Below, piece by piece: positions 43,051 through 54,248 of a stretch of DNA of 64,000 bases. Source of the DNA: Platanthera guangdongensis. Lineage: Eukaryota; Streptophyta; Magnoliopsida; Asparagales; Orchidaceae. Where the stretch lies: assembly GCA_039583875.1 (NCBI GenBank), contig CM077164.1, positions 66,557,628 through 66,621,627 on the forward strand, read 5' to 3'. A program made the translations under genes and the position numbers. The first letter of the stretch is position 1. The number at the start of each line of letters is the position of its first letter. The notes under the pieces are model-generated. The model was not told the DNA's origin. It saw only the letters and a list, made by a program, of their open reading frames with translations, and searched no databases.

Positions 43051-45151
43051 CTTGGGTCCTTGGTTTGGCTGAAAAGTAAAACTAGAAATGACTGATAAGG
43101 TAGGTTAAGACTTATACCCTAGAGGGTGATATCTCCTAGGTGGGATTATCCAATCAGCTACTGGATTAAATGTCTTGTTAGCTGCTTTAAAATTTCTATA
43201 GGAGAAATGATTTATATTTGGTCGTTCTGGGATCGACGAATTATTGTGAGTTCGTCGACCAGAGTTCGACGAATGGGGAAGAGATCGTCGACCTCCACTC
43301 AGAGAATGACCATGGTCATTTTCATGCGTCCCACGTTCGTCGACCTCTGCTCGACGAACCATACACAGTTCGTCGATCGCAGTAGGACGAATAATTATTT
43401 CTGAAGTTTGCGTTCAGCGTTCGTCGATCGGGGTTCGACGAACTTGCAGGATTTTGTCGATCTGAGTTCGACGAATTCTGCTGAACTTGGTTTTTAACAA
43501 CTTTCTTCTGTTTTCTGTTTCTATTATCTAGGGGATTTGACTTGTTTTCTGACATGGGTTTTTCAATTAGTTTCTCTTTACCCTTAGAAGTGATAAACTT
43601 TGTGGGAGTAGAAAGTATATTCTTCTTTATTATGGGGGGTAAACTTGATGAAGCACCCAAGCCCAGCCTGCCATTTAATCTGGCATTTACTGTGCTTGTG
43701 ATATCCATCAGCTTGAGACTTCTCCCATTGAGAGATTTCTCAAGTTGTTTTGCCTCACATAATTCAGATTTTAACTTGATTATCTATTAATTAGCTAGTG
43801 TCAATTGATCAGTTAGTTTTCTATTTTCTGTGCTGACAGATTCAAGGTTTTCTAGTCTAGTCCTCAAGGTTTTTATTTCTTTCTCTGAGTTTATTAGATC
43901 CATGCACATAGTTTTAAATTCTACTTTAAATAAGTCAGAATTGAAATCAAAACTAGAAATCACCTGATCAGCCTCTGAGACTGAGGCACCTTCATCTTCA
44001 GAATCCTCTTCTGATCCACTGTTGCTTCTGGAGGCATCTATTGTCATTAGGTACACTTCCTTGGATCTGGCTTCTTCCTCTTCTTCACTGGAGCTGGAGG
44101 AGGATGTTTACTCTTCTGTGTCACTCCAGGACTCAGCAACAAATCCTTTGTCTTTCCTTTTATATTTGTTGGAGGAGGGTCTGCTGCTTTGTTTTCTTCT
44201 GGAATCCTTGTCCCTTCCCTTGTCCTTTTTTTGATTCTCTGGGCATTCTGAAATATAGTGCCCAGGCTTTCTGCATCCAAAACACACAACCTCCTTAGTT
44301 GGTATCTTGTCATATTTGGGCTTATCATCCTGTCTAGATGATTTTCTTCTAAAGTCCTTTCTTGCCATTTTGTAGAATCTTTTGGCAAAAAGACTCAATA
44401 ACTCTTCATTGGATGTAGATGTTTCATTGTCTTCAGAAGCTTTGAAGGCCAAGCTGTGCTCCTTCCTAACTGGGGTAGTTACCTTCTGTTCTGCTGCCTC
44501 TCTTGATTTAACAAGCTGCTCATATGACTTCAGCTTGCCTAACAGAGATTCTGTTGAAATCTCATTGAGGCTTCTGGCTTCTTTGATTGGCCAGATTCTG
44601 GTATCCCATGAACTGGGGAAACACATCAGTATCTTGTCATTCACCTTAGTTAAGGTGATGTCCTTGTCAAGAGTCTTGAGTTCACTGATGATTGAACTTA
44701 ATCTATTGTACATCTCAGCCACAGATTCTGTCTCATCCTTTTTGAAATTCTCATAGAGAGAAATGAGACTGGATCTCCTATCCTTTCTTTAGTCAGCTGA
44801 GCCTGCTACCATTTGGTTGAGAGAGTCCCAAATGGCCTTGGCTGATGTGCACTCAGCCACCTTCTGAAATATGTCATCTGACATTATTTGGGCCAGAATA
44901 TTCATAGCCTTTGCATCAGCCATCTTCGCTTTCTTATAGGCTTCAGTATTGTCTGGAGGTGGTACTGCACTCAGATTAGTTGATGTGCTGGCAAAAGTTG
45001 CAGGAGCTGGAGGAACACCTGTTGAAATGACAGAAAAAATATCCTCATCAATGGAGTTCATATATAATATAATTTTTGCCTTCTTGATGGCAAACTTACT
45101 AAGATTGCACACTAGAGGTCTGATGCTTGTATAATCCTTGTTTTGGGCCAT
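43051..45151 (-). pseudogene. gag: Copia C gag
   Basis: ATG at 45149-45151 (MAQNKDYTSIRPLVCNLSKF). Capsid-like helices, SLFAKRFYKMARKDFRRK, CCHC knuckle CFGCRKPGHYISEC, acidic Ser/Glu stretch, coiled coil and SSNxxRRT repeat tail follow the B order. Stops near 44789 and 43787 are shared with B; 44108 (TAA in the Ser/Glu stretch) and the TAA near 43105 are C-specific. One extra base near 43323 shifts the frame inside the repeat tail relative to B. The C-terminal GPKVT leads into the GT...AG segment. Confidence 0.86.
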
Positions 45152-45322
45152 GTCTGTGAGAAGGACAGGTCCAATAACAGAATAAAAACAAACTGATCTA
45201 ACTAAGAGATCTTTGGGTTCAGGTGTTAGCCTGTACAACCAATCAGGTATGGTATGTTAACCAACTTATAAGGTCTGGTAATTTAACCAACCTTTAAGAT
45301 TTGGTATTTTTTAACTAACCTG

Positions 45323-45336
45323 GCTTTGATACCAAT
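45323..45336 (-). other. Primer-binding site of C
   Basis: ATTGGTATCAAAGC directly follows the LTR3 end, identical to B. Confidence 0.85.
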
Positions 45337-47435
45337 TGAAAGTTCCGGAGGTATGCTTGATACCACCTGAAGGTGTTAGTTAGATCAGATATACTCTAGA
45401 GGGGGGGGGGTGAATAGAGTATGTTGGTGATTTTAAAACTTTTACAACTGTTGTTGTATTTTAGGTGTGTGTGCAGGGAAGCAAATATAATAAACCAAGA
45501 TGCAGCAATTATCTAATCACAACACATTCACAGAGCAAGGCCAGAAAACAAAAAGAAAGGAAATCAACCAGACGACACAAGAATTTTATAGTGGTTCTCC
45601 AAAACTGGGTAGTCCACTCTTCTACCACCCTGGTAGGAATCCACTGCAGGAAGGGGTTGATCAGGTGTCCTAGCACCAATGGGGTTTTGATTAGGTTCCC
45701 AAAAACCAAACCCTCAAGTATTTTGGAGGGAGACTTGCAACCAGAATAATTTTGAAGGGAATTAAAACCCTGTACAGAGGTGGAGTGAGAGGGTGATGAG
45801 GTCTTCTCTTTCTCAAGTCAAATGAGAAGACTTGTGGATTGTTGTTTAGCAGCTTTGCTCCCCCTGAGATGTAGAATGAATCAGGAAGAATGTTGGAGCA
45901 CTGCTTCAGGGTGATAGGTCTTCAAAGGCCTAGATTTCCTGGTCCAGAGAAAGTCTCCAGGAACTTCTTGTGACTGATATGAATGTATTGTCTTTGAAGT
46001 TATCCTGAGTAAAAGCAGATGAAGAAGACTCCTAATATTGATGTAGTGTTCTTCTTCTTTTTCTTCTTGATCAGTTTCTCTCTGGGCCAAGAATGAATTC
46101 CTTTTTTCCGTGTGTTGTGTGTATCACTGTCTGTCTTTTTATTGTTGTGTGTATCACTGTCTGTCTTTTTTTTGTTGTGTGTATCACTATCTGTCTTTTT
46201 TTTGTTGTGTGTATCACTGTCTGTCTTTTTTTTGTTGTGTGTATCTGTATTATTCCCTCTTTCTGTATATCTACATGTCTAATAAGAAAAATTCTAATTC
46301 TTGAATATGGAGCAGTAATGGCAGACAGCCTGGAAAGAAAACAGCAATAAATTATTTCCCCAACTGTTTCCATGGGAAAATGACATGCAATAATCCAGGA
46401 TTAACTTCACATTCTAACGGTAGTATTCCTGGAAGAACTGCCATTAAATGTTCAGGAATCATCGCCATGGAATGAGACGGGAACGGAAGAAGACCTAGTC
46501 TGGAATCGTCGACTGAAGAACATAATTCGTCGAACTGAGTTTTGAGTTCGTCGAGCTGAGCCTGAGTTCGTCGAGCTAAGCTGAGTTCGTCGAGCTAAGC
46601 TGAGTTCGTCGAGCTGAGCTGAGTTCGTCGAGCTGACAGTCTTCATTCGTTGAATAGACAATCTTCAATGTAAGAAAGTATTCGTCGAGCTGAGAATCAA
46701 ATTCGTCGAGCTGAGAAAAGTTTTGGACTTAGGCAAAATATCCTGCATCTACTGAAATGCTGTGTCGACAAAAGTTGGTGTCGACAGATTGATCTTGGTG
46801 TCGACATAAGCTGGTGTCGACTGATATCCTGGTGTCGACACAAATCCCCTGGTGTCGACAGATATCCTAGTGTCGACACAAATCCTCTGGTGTTGACATA
46901 AGCTGATGTAGATACAAATTGTCTGCTGTCGACACAAACCCTAAGTGTCGACACAAATTCTCTGAGTCCAGAAATCGTCGAGTAGAGTACAGCATTCGTC
47001 GACCAGAGAAGCTGACTTCGTCGACCTGAGAAATTGACAACTTGAGGTCATAGTTCGTCGAGCTCAGAATATAATTCGTCGATCGAAGCTTGAAGTTGGA
47101 CTTAGAGAAATTCTGAAGTAGTCCTGATAATGCTTGAAGTAGAATCCCGGTGATCGTCGAACAAAGAACATAGTTCGTCGAGCTCAGCACTACGAATTGT
47201 CTCATGATCGTCGAGCGCAGAACTCCCTTCGTCGAGCTGAGTTCGATGAACGTCGAACTCATTTCACTTAGTCTGAAAAACTGATAATTCTTGATGGTCT
47301 TGAGGAAGGTTGGTCCATCTGAAGTTGAGATAGAGGACTGTCCTAGACTCTAAGACATAAACTTGACCCAGACTATACATGATGGGTCACATCCTAAGTT
47401 AGTGGACCTAGCCCAAATCAACTAGGGATCCAACA
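45337..47435 (-). repeat. LTR3 (5' LTR of C)
   Basis: About 2.1 kb, same architecture as LTR1 and LTR2: hairpin (45391-45422), TATA (45584-45590), 30-bp minisatellite (from about 46113), TCGA field (46500-47260). It differs from LTR1 and LTR2 by a short deletion near 47286 (lacking TAGATCTGGAG). Right of it is A gag, not a PPT, marking the outer edge of the array. Confidence 0.93.
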
Positions 47436-49208
47436 CAGTTCGTCGATCGCAGTAAGATGAATAGTTATCATATAGATTTGCGTTCAGCATTCGTTGACTG
47501 GGGTTCGACGAACTGGCCACATTTTGTCGATCTGCGTTCGACGAAATCTGCTGAACTTTGTTCTTATTTGTTTTGTGATTTTTGTTATTTTGACTTTTTA
47601 ATTTGGGAATTTCTTCTATAGTTTATTTATGGTTTATGATTTATTTCCCCTTAGCTGAAATAAATTTGATGGGGGCTGATAGAATATTCTTCTTAAGAAT
47701 GAGGGGCACACTTGATGAAGCACCCAAGCCTAGCTTGACATTTAGTCTGGCATTGACGGTGCTTGTAATGTCCATCAGCTTGAGGTTTCTCCCATTGAGA
47801 TATTCCTCAAGTTGTTTGACCTCACATAACTGTGTTTTCAAGGAAGTGATTAGTTCATTAGCTTGATTTAGTTCATTCCTTAGCCTAGTGTTTTCAGAGA
47901 TAATATTTTCTTGATCTCCTTGTCTTTCCATAAGTACCTTGATTTCTTTTTCAGAATTTATTAGATCAATATACATTGCCTTAAATTCAGTTTTGAATGA
48001 ATCAGAACTATAATCAAAAGATGACAATACCTGATCAGCTTCTGATTTAGAAGCTCCTTCACTGTCTGATTCTTCTTCATCTGAATGATTCCTGGAGGCA
48101 TCAATGGCCATGAGGCAGACTTCTTTGGCCCTTTCCACTTCTTCTTCTTCACTAGAGCTGGAAGATGTGGACTCATCTTCAATTTCACTCCAGGATTCAG
48201 CTACAAAGGCTTTCTCCTTATTCATATATTTGTTGGAGGAAGGCCTGCTGCTTTGTTATATTCTTGCATCCTTCTCTCTTCTCTTCTCCTTCTTCTGACT
48301 CTCTGGACACTCTAAGAGGAAGTGTCTAGGTTTCCTACAGCCAAAGCAAACCACTTATTTAGTGGGGGTTTTGTCATACCTTGGCTTGTCATCCTTCCTG
48401 GACGACTTTCTTCTGAAATCTTTCCTTGTCATTTTATAGAATCTCTTGGCAAAGAGAGACATCAACTCTTCATTTATTGTTGGAGTCTCTGTCTCCTCAG
48501 CAGCCTTGAATGCAATGTTGTGCTCCTTCCTTGCTGGTGGAGGTGTTCTCTGCTCAGCTGTTTCTTTGGATTTAATCAGCTGCTCATAGGACTTAAGCTT
48601 TCCTAAAAGAGATTCAGTGGAAATCTCATTTAGGCACCTGGACTCCTTGATGGGCCAGATTCTTGAATCTCATGAGCTTGGGATGAACATAAGGATTTTA
48701 TCATTCACCTCTGTGAGGGTTATGTCCTTATCCAAGGTCTTTAGCTCATTGATGATTGAGCTTAGCCTATTGTACATATCTGCTACTGATTCTGCTTCCT
48801 CCTTCTTGAAATTCTCATATTGTGATATGAGGTTCGATCTTTTATCTTTACTTTCATCTGTAGAACCAGCCACCATTTCATTGAGAGAATCCCAGATGGC
48901 CTTGACTGATGTGCATTCAGCCACTTTCTAAAAAATGTCATCTGACATTGTTTGGGCCAGAATGTTCATTGCTTTGGCATCATCAACTTTGTCCTTTTTC
49001 TGAGCTTCAGTCCACTCAGGTGGTGGAACTGTATTAGTGCTGGATGTTGCTGTAGAGATAGATGTTTGAGGAGGAACTGTCAAAATGGAATTATAGATAT
49101 CCTCATCATTAGAGTTCATATATAACTTGATTTTACCTTCCAGATGGCAAACTTGTTTAGATTGCATACTGGAGGTCTGGTGCTTGCATATTCTTTATTC
49201 TATGCCAT
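47436..49208 (-). pseudogene. gag: Copia A gag, 5' part
   Basis: ATG at 49206-49208 (MA, stop, NKEYASTRPPVCNLNKF). Recognisable: AKAMNILAQTMSDDIF, AIWDSLNEMVAGSTDESKDKRSNL, MYNRLSSIINELKTLDKDITLTEVNDKIL, SLFAKRFYKMTRKDFRRK, CCHC knuckle CFGCRKPRHFLLEC, a Ser/Glu stretch, a coiled coil, MDITSTVNARLNVKLGLG. Several stops (after MA, after SDDIF, near 48670, 48355 and 48255) break it. The sequence ends at CAGTT (47436-47440), the right target duplication, and continues at 24039. The protein is distinct from B/C, confirming a separate subfamily. Confidence 0.88.
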
Positions 49209-49304
49209 GCTGTCTGTCTACTTCTAATAAAAGTAAAATAAGAGATCTGATCTAACATAGGATCTTTTGGTTCAAGGGTTAGCTTGTACAACCAAAGGAA
49301 CCTT

Positions 49305-49318
49305 GCTCTGATACCAAT
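49305..49318 (-). other. Primer-binding site of A
   Basis: ATTGGTATCAGAGC on the minus strand right after the LTR end; an exact 12-nt match to the common plant initiator-Met tRNA site. Confidence 0.88.
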
Positions 49319-51450
49319 TGAAAGTGAGGGGTTAGATCAGGAATACTCTAGAGGCGTGGGGGGGGGGGTGACTAGAGTATCTTTAGGTTTTTAAAACTTT
49401 TTGGTGTAAATAAAAACTTATGAATTAAACAATCCCAAGTAAAGTTAATCTACCACAGGTGCTGCAAAAAATAAACTAATCAAACACAAGCAGCAAATCT
49501 AACTAGCACAGCCACAATAAGAATAAAAGAAAAGAGCATCCAGACGACACAAGAATTTTATAGTGGTTCTCCAACCTGGGTACATCCACTCTTCTACCAC
49601 CCTGGTAGGAATCCACTCAGGTTTTTGATCAGATGACTGCCACCAATGAGCTTTTGATCAGGTGCTCAAAAATCAAATCTCAAGTCTTTTGATCAGGTGA
49701 CTTGCAACCAGCAATAACTTTTGAAGGGAGTTAAGAACCCTTTATACAAAGGTGGATGAGAGATTGATTTTGTCTTCTCTTTCTCAAAGTACAACTGAGA
49801 AGACTTTTGTGGATTTAGATGTTAGCAAAGGCTCCCCCTGAGATATTGAATGATTCAGTAAGTTGGAGCTTTGCTGCAGGGTGATAGGCCTTTAGGATTT
49901 TGCTTTGACCAGAAGAACTCCAGAAACTTCTTGGACAGATAGACTGTTTGTTGTCCTTTGAAGTAGCCTGGAATGAAGAAGGAAGAAGACTCTTGATCTT
50001 GAATGTATGTTCTTCTTCTTCTTCTGCTTGTTGTAACTTCTCTGGTCTATGGTTTGTCTCTCTGTATCACTGTGTTGTGTATTCTCTGTCTCATAGTGCT
50101 GTCGAGAGGAAGAAGATGAAGATCCTTAATCACTGTTTACCACACCCACTCAGAAAAAGGGAGGAAAATCCCTTTTATATTTTCCATATAAATTTTCTTT
50201 TGAAATTTGAATTCGTTTCTGTATTTAATGCTGACAGCCTTGAGAATGTTTGTATTGATTGATTTCCCCAACTGTCCCTTGGAAAAATGACAAGAAATAA
50301 TCCTGATGAAGTCCATAATCAATGTTGCGTCTAACGGTAATATTTTGAGAATATTTAAGCATTGATTACTCGGGAATTATTGCAATGGAATAAGGATAGA
50401 AGGAAAATAACCATGTCTGGTTCTGCACAGAATTCGTCGAATAAAATTCATCAACCTGGGAGTAGAGTTCGTCGAGCTGAGAAGTCAAGTTCATCGACTA
50501 GATGATAGTTGTTCATTGACCTGAGATCCGAGATCGTCGAGCTGAGAACTGCTGACTGCAACTTGATGAACCTTGTCAAACTGTGGTCTAAGTTCGTCGA
50601 GCAGATAATGATGATTTCGTCGACTGGAATACGATTCTGGACTTAGAACATTTAGATATTTCTGGAATGAAGTGTTGAAGCAGAGTATCCAGAAATCGTC
50701 GACTTGAGAACTAGTTTCGTCGAGCTGATAACTTATAACTGATACTAGATAAGTCTTGCCATGAATGTACTCTAAGTTCGTCGAACTAAGAAGGTGAATT
50801 TGTCGACTGGAGTATGATTCTAGACTTAGAATACTTCGATGTTTCTGGACTGAGATGTTGAAGTAGAATATCCTGAGATCATCGAACTGAGAACTAGTTT
50901 CGTCGAACTGAGAACTAAGTTCGTCGACTGTAGAGTGATTCTGGACTTAGAATACTGAGATGTTTCTGGAATAAGATGTTGAAGTAGAATATCCAAAGAT
51001 CTTCGACCTGAGAACTAAGTTCGTCGACTGGATAACAGAGCAATTCTGGACTTGGAATGTTGAAATATTGTGTCCATAAATCATCGACCTGATTATCAAG
51101 TTCATCGACCTGAGATGTTTTCTAAACCTTAGAATATTGTAGATGATCTAGGAATCGTTGAACAGAGAACCAAGTTCGTCGAGCTCAGCTCAGAGAATTT
51201 TCTCTGAGTTAATCGAGCTGAGCATGACTTTCCTCGCCCTGAGTTCGACGTACGTCAAACTCATTTTTTGAGTCTTTGATATTTCACTAAGTCGTGAGTC
51301 TTTGGCAGTCTGTTGACGGCTGGTCCAAGTAGTGTTGACTCTAAGGACTTGACCTAGACTCTAGGACATAACCATGACATTAGCTATACGTGTTGGGTCA
51401 AATGATCCTAACTTAGTGAACCAAGCCCAAATCCAACTAGGGATCAAACA
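49319..51450 (-). repeat. 5' LTR of Copia A
   Basis: Pairs with 15057-17113. TATA at 49556-49562, LTR-end hairpin at 49343-49380 with a longer G-run (GGCGTGGGGGGGGGG), TCGTCGA field at about 50430-51250. Its start in element orientation is TGTTTGATCCC, one base changed from TGTTGGATCC. Differences from the 3' LTR are visible throughout, so this is not a recent insertion. Confidence 0.88.
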
Positions 51451-54248
51451 CCATAGTTATCGTAGTTGCTCTTGTAACTTATTATTCCTACTTTTTTGTT
51501 TAGCCTAGGACTGCCCAAGGTATACCCCGTGAACGACTCTCGAGGGCACTAGGAACTATGATGGTAGCTGAAGCCCATCGTTCCCTTTCACAAGGAACTT
51601 ACTATAATTGGTTGCTACCCAACTCGCAATCCATTTAATATTTTACTGGGTCTAACCCTAATGTATTTGACACTTTCTCTCGTACGGGGAAGACGATGTT
51701 TCGTCGACCCCGAGCACCACTTAACACTAGTCAACCACCCACTCCTCATCAGCACTCCCGATGATGAACTCATTTCACTCCCTAGACCAACACACCAACA
51801 TCCCAACCCTCTGGGTGCATTTTGCACCATATCATGATTTCTGCTGTTTTACTAAACGCAGACCATCATAAGCTATATGATGTCTTAAATGGGAGATACT
51901 CAAAATAATCATCCAGTATCCCTATAATAATTATTGAGGGTCTATCATGACATTTTTAATCTAAATCCAAAAATTCTTAATTTTCCTAATTTATCTGATA
52001 ATTTATTTAATTTTACTAATAATCCAACAACCCAGGTTTGAACGTGAAGTACCAATTTCATAAATTCAAATGCTCCACCAAATTTATGATAAATACAATA
52101 TGAAATTTGACATAGAATCCAAAGTCTTCCTATTTTTCAGCACGGTTTAGGCCTCTAATTCTAATTTTAAATATAACCTATATTCATCGGTTTTAAGAGT
52201 GAAGTACAACAAAAATAATTCCAAAAATTCTACGAAAATGCAAACATATACATAACGATCAAAAAACACACTAGGCCAAATTTTATAATTTTTCAACAAG
52301 GAATGAGCTCTAAAAGAATTATTCTGCAAGTTCCCAAATTTATGAGCTTGTGAAGCAGGTACTGTAAATATGTATTTAAAAATTCTAATAAAATTCATAC
52401 ATGAACATAAATGTCTAAAACTTCTTCTGCCTAATTTTTATGACTTTCCCATGGACAGTGAGATCACAATATCCAAATAATTTAGTAGGGCTAAATCATG
52501 CATTACAAAGGGAGTACTAAGATTAATATTCCAAAATTTCCAATAAAATTTCCAGAGGTTCATACTAACCCTAAGACTGCACTACCCAAGTTTCATCACT
52601 GTTCAATGAGCTTTAATAACCTATTCTAGCACTACAAGATTTGTGCCCTAAACTAGGGTTAGGGTTTTGAGGGGCCTATCTATCTCCAAATCCTCCAAGA
52701 TTTTTACCAGACAGCTTTAGCTACCATAGTACCCTACCTATCAAATTTCAAGTCCATGCATGGGATTTAACCACATGCCCTTCACAAGACACCAAAACCC
52801 CTCCTTAGTGTTGGGTCTTAGGACCTAAGGCAAATCTATTCCAATCCTCAACATCTTACATGCGAGGGTGTTAAAAATCATGCCAAGTCAGTGGCCCAAA
52901 TTACAACCTCTGTTGAGGTGGTTTTTCCTCCCAAAACTCAAAGTTCACTTTTGACCTAAATACCCTTATTGTGGCAAGGCTAGGGTTTGCAAGAACTCAA
53001 TCCAAATCATCTCCAAATGAGATGAAATTTTAAACAGAGCCTTATGATGCCCCAATGACCACTTACGAAAATTTGGGTGAGTTTGGAGTCATTTGGTCCC
53101 TTAATTAATTTATCTTAGAGAAATTAAATAATTTCAAAAACTATGGAAACATTGTCTTCAAAAATTCTCATTTTTGGGCAGGACCTAGGTATCGACTAGG
53201 GTGACTCCCTTTCCAAATTTCAAGTTATTTGGACAAGAGATGAAGTGTGGGCAGCCATTTTAATCTCTGCCTAGATCTAGGTATAGATCCCACCAAAATG
53301 AGTGCCCTGGTCAAACTAGGCACGCAAATTGGTTCAAACAAATTTTGAATTAAAGTAAACCAATAGGGCTACAAATTATATGTTGATCAATTTCTCTGAC
53401 TTAGCGTCTAGGTATTTTTAATAATTACAAACATTAAATAGAAATTGTGTGATATAATTGAAATAATCAGAAATAAATAACCTATAGTTTAATTCAACCC
53501 CATTACTAATCTTAAAGTAAGATCCAAGGGTGGCTGGATCATCTTCCTACTCCAGCCGACAGCTACGATCCAGCCAGCCTGGAGCAACTTCGAATAGCAA
53601 CCACTGGCAATCTAGCAACCTCCCTGGCCGGCCATTGCCACCACCTCCGTTGAGGTGGTGGCTATTGCCAGGCGGTGGCACAGCCGCCGGAGGGGCCATT
53701 TCTGGCGATCCCTATAAGGTGAAAAACATGGAAAAACCAGGGAATTTCAAACTTCGATCGGGCTCAACTGAGCCCGATTCCAATTCCAAATGATTCCTAA
53801 GATCTACCCATGGATGAAGGAGAAGGGGAGGACCTGAATTGCGGCCTGAGAGCGAGTGTTGTGCCTCCTTGCCATTTTCGGCCACCAAGCTTTGGCTCCT
53901 CTGCAACCTCCACACCAATTTCTCTGAAACCGGAATGTGACTGGGGGAAAATCTTCCCCTTACCCTGGTGAAGGTTTCTAATGTAGGAATTGGGGAGAGG
54001 TGGCTTGTAACTCCCCAATTCTTCAAGACACCATTAATGGTCATAAAGGTGAGTTTTCGGTTTAACCCAAATTAATGGGCTAAGCCACCCCACTGGCTAG
54101 CCACCTCCTGAAAACTCTTCCCCTGCCTCCAAGGAGTTAAAGCCCCATCAAAAGGAGGGGTTATGGAGCCTCCATGGCCATGATGGCCATTAAGCTCTTT
54201 CTTCTCTCTTCTCCAATTTGTGTAACTTCCTCTCTCTCTCTCTCCTAG
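51451..54248 (-). repeat. Gypsy LTR H, right segment
   Basis: Inverse homolog of the Gypsy E LTR from about 57960 back to about 55000: shared ACTGCC(C/T)(A/C)(A/C)GGTAT near 51510, the GCC(A/G)CCACCTC hairpin (53637-53662), the GGGCTCAACTGAGCCC palindrome (53757-53778), and AGATCTACCC near 53812. Its 5' terminus (equivalent to E 54249 to about 54990) is missing because E begins at 54249. AT-rich over 51.9-53.5 kb, GC-rich over 53.5-54.1 kb. Frames at 53530-54044 are not genes. Confidence 0.8.
53637..53662. other. Perfect 11-bp hairpin in H LTR
   Basis: GCCACCACCTC, loop CGTT, GAGGTGGTGGC. The matching element in the E LTR is 55581-55604 (10-bp arms, loop AACG). A second palindrome, ATCGGGCTCA/TGAGCCCGAT at 53757-53778, recurs at 55467-55484. 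Confidence 0.8.

Larger units (their letters stand above)
24040..47435 (-). mobile_element. Tandem Copia array: LTR1-B-LTR2-C-LTR3
   Basis: Two internal regions share a central LTR. Each is in full order (5' LTR, PBS, gag, pol, spacer, third ORF, PPT, 3' LTR). There is only one target duplication, at the outer ends, so it entered A as one insertion and was later duplicated. LTR2 matches LTR3 over its left two thirds and LTR1 over its right third, as expected for unequal crossing-over between the two LTRs of one element. B and C share a 333-bp RT deletion and a frameshift. Confidence 0.9.
15057..51450 (-). mobile_element. Copia element A, split by a 23 kb insertion
   Basis: The 3' LTR is 15057-17113 and the 5' LTR is 49319-51450, both starting TGTTGGAT or TGTTTGAT and ending ACTTTCA in element orientation. 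Internal sequence is 17114-24039 plus 47436-49318; the B/C array interrupts gag. Flanks are CCCTA (15052-15056) and CCATA (51451-51455), a 5-bp target duplication with one mismatch. Joining the flanks over one copy restores homology to the Gypsy E LTR near 57930-57965, which confirms insertion into Gypsy LTR H. Confidence 0.88.
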
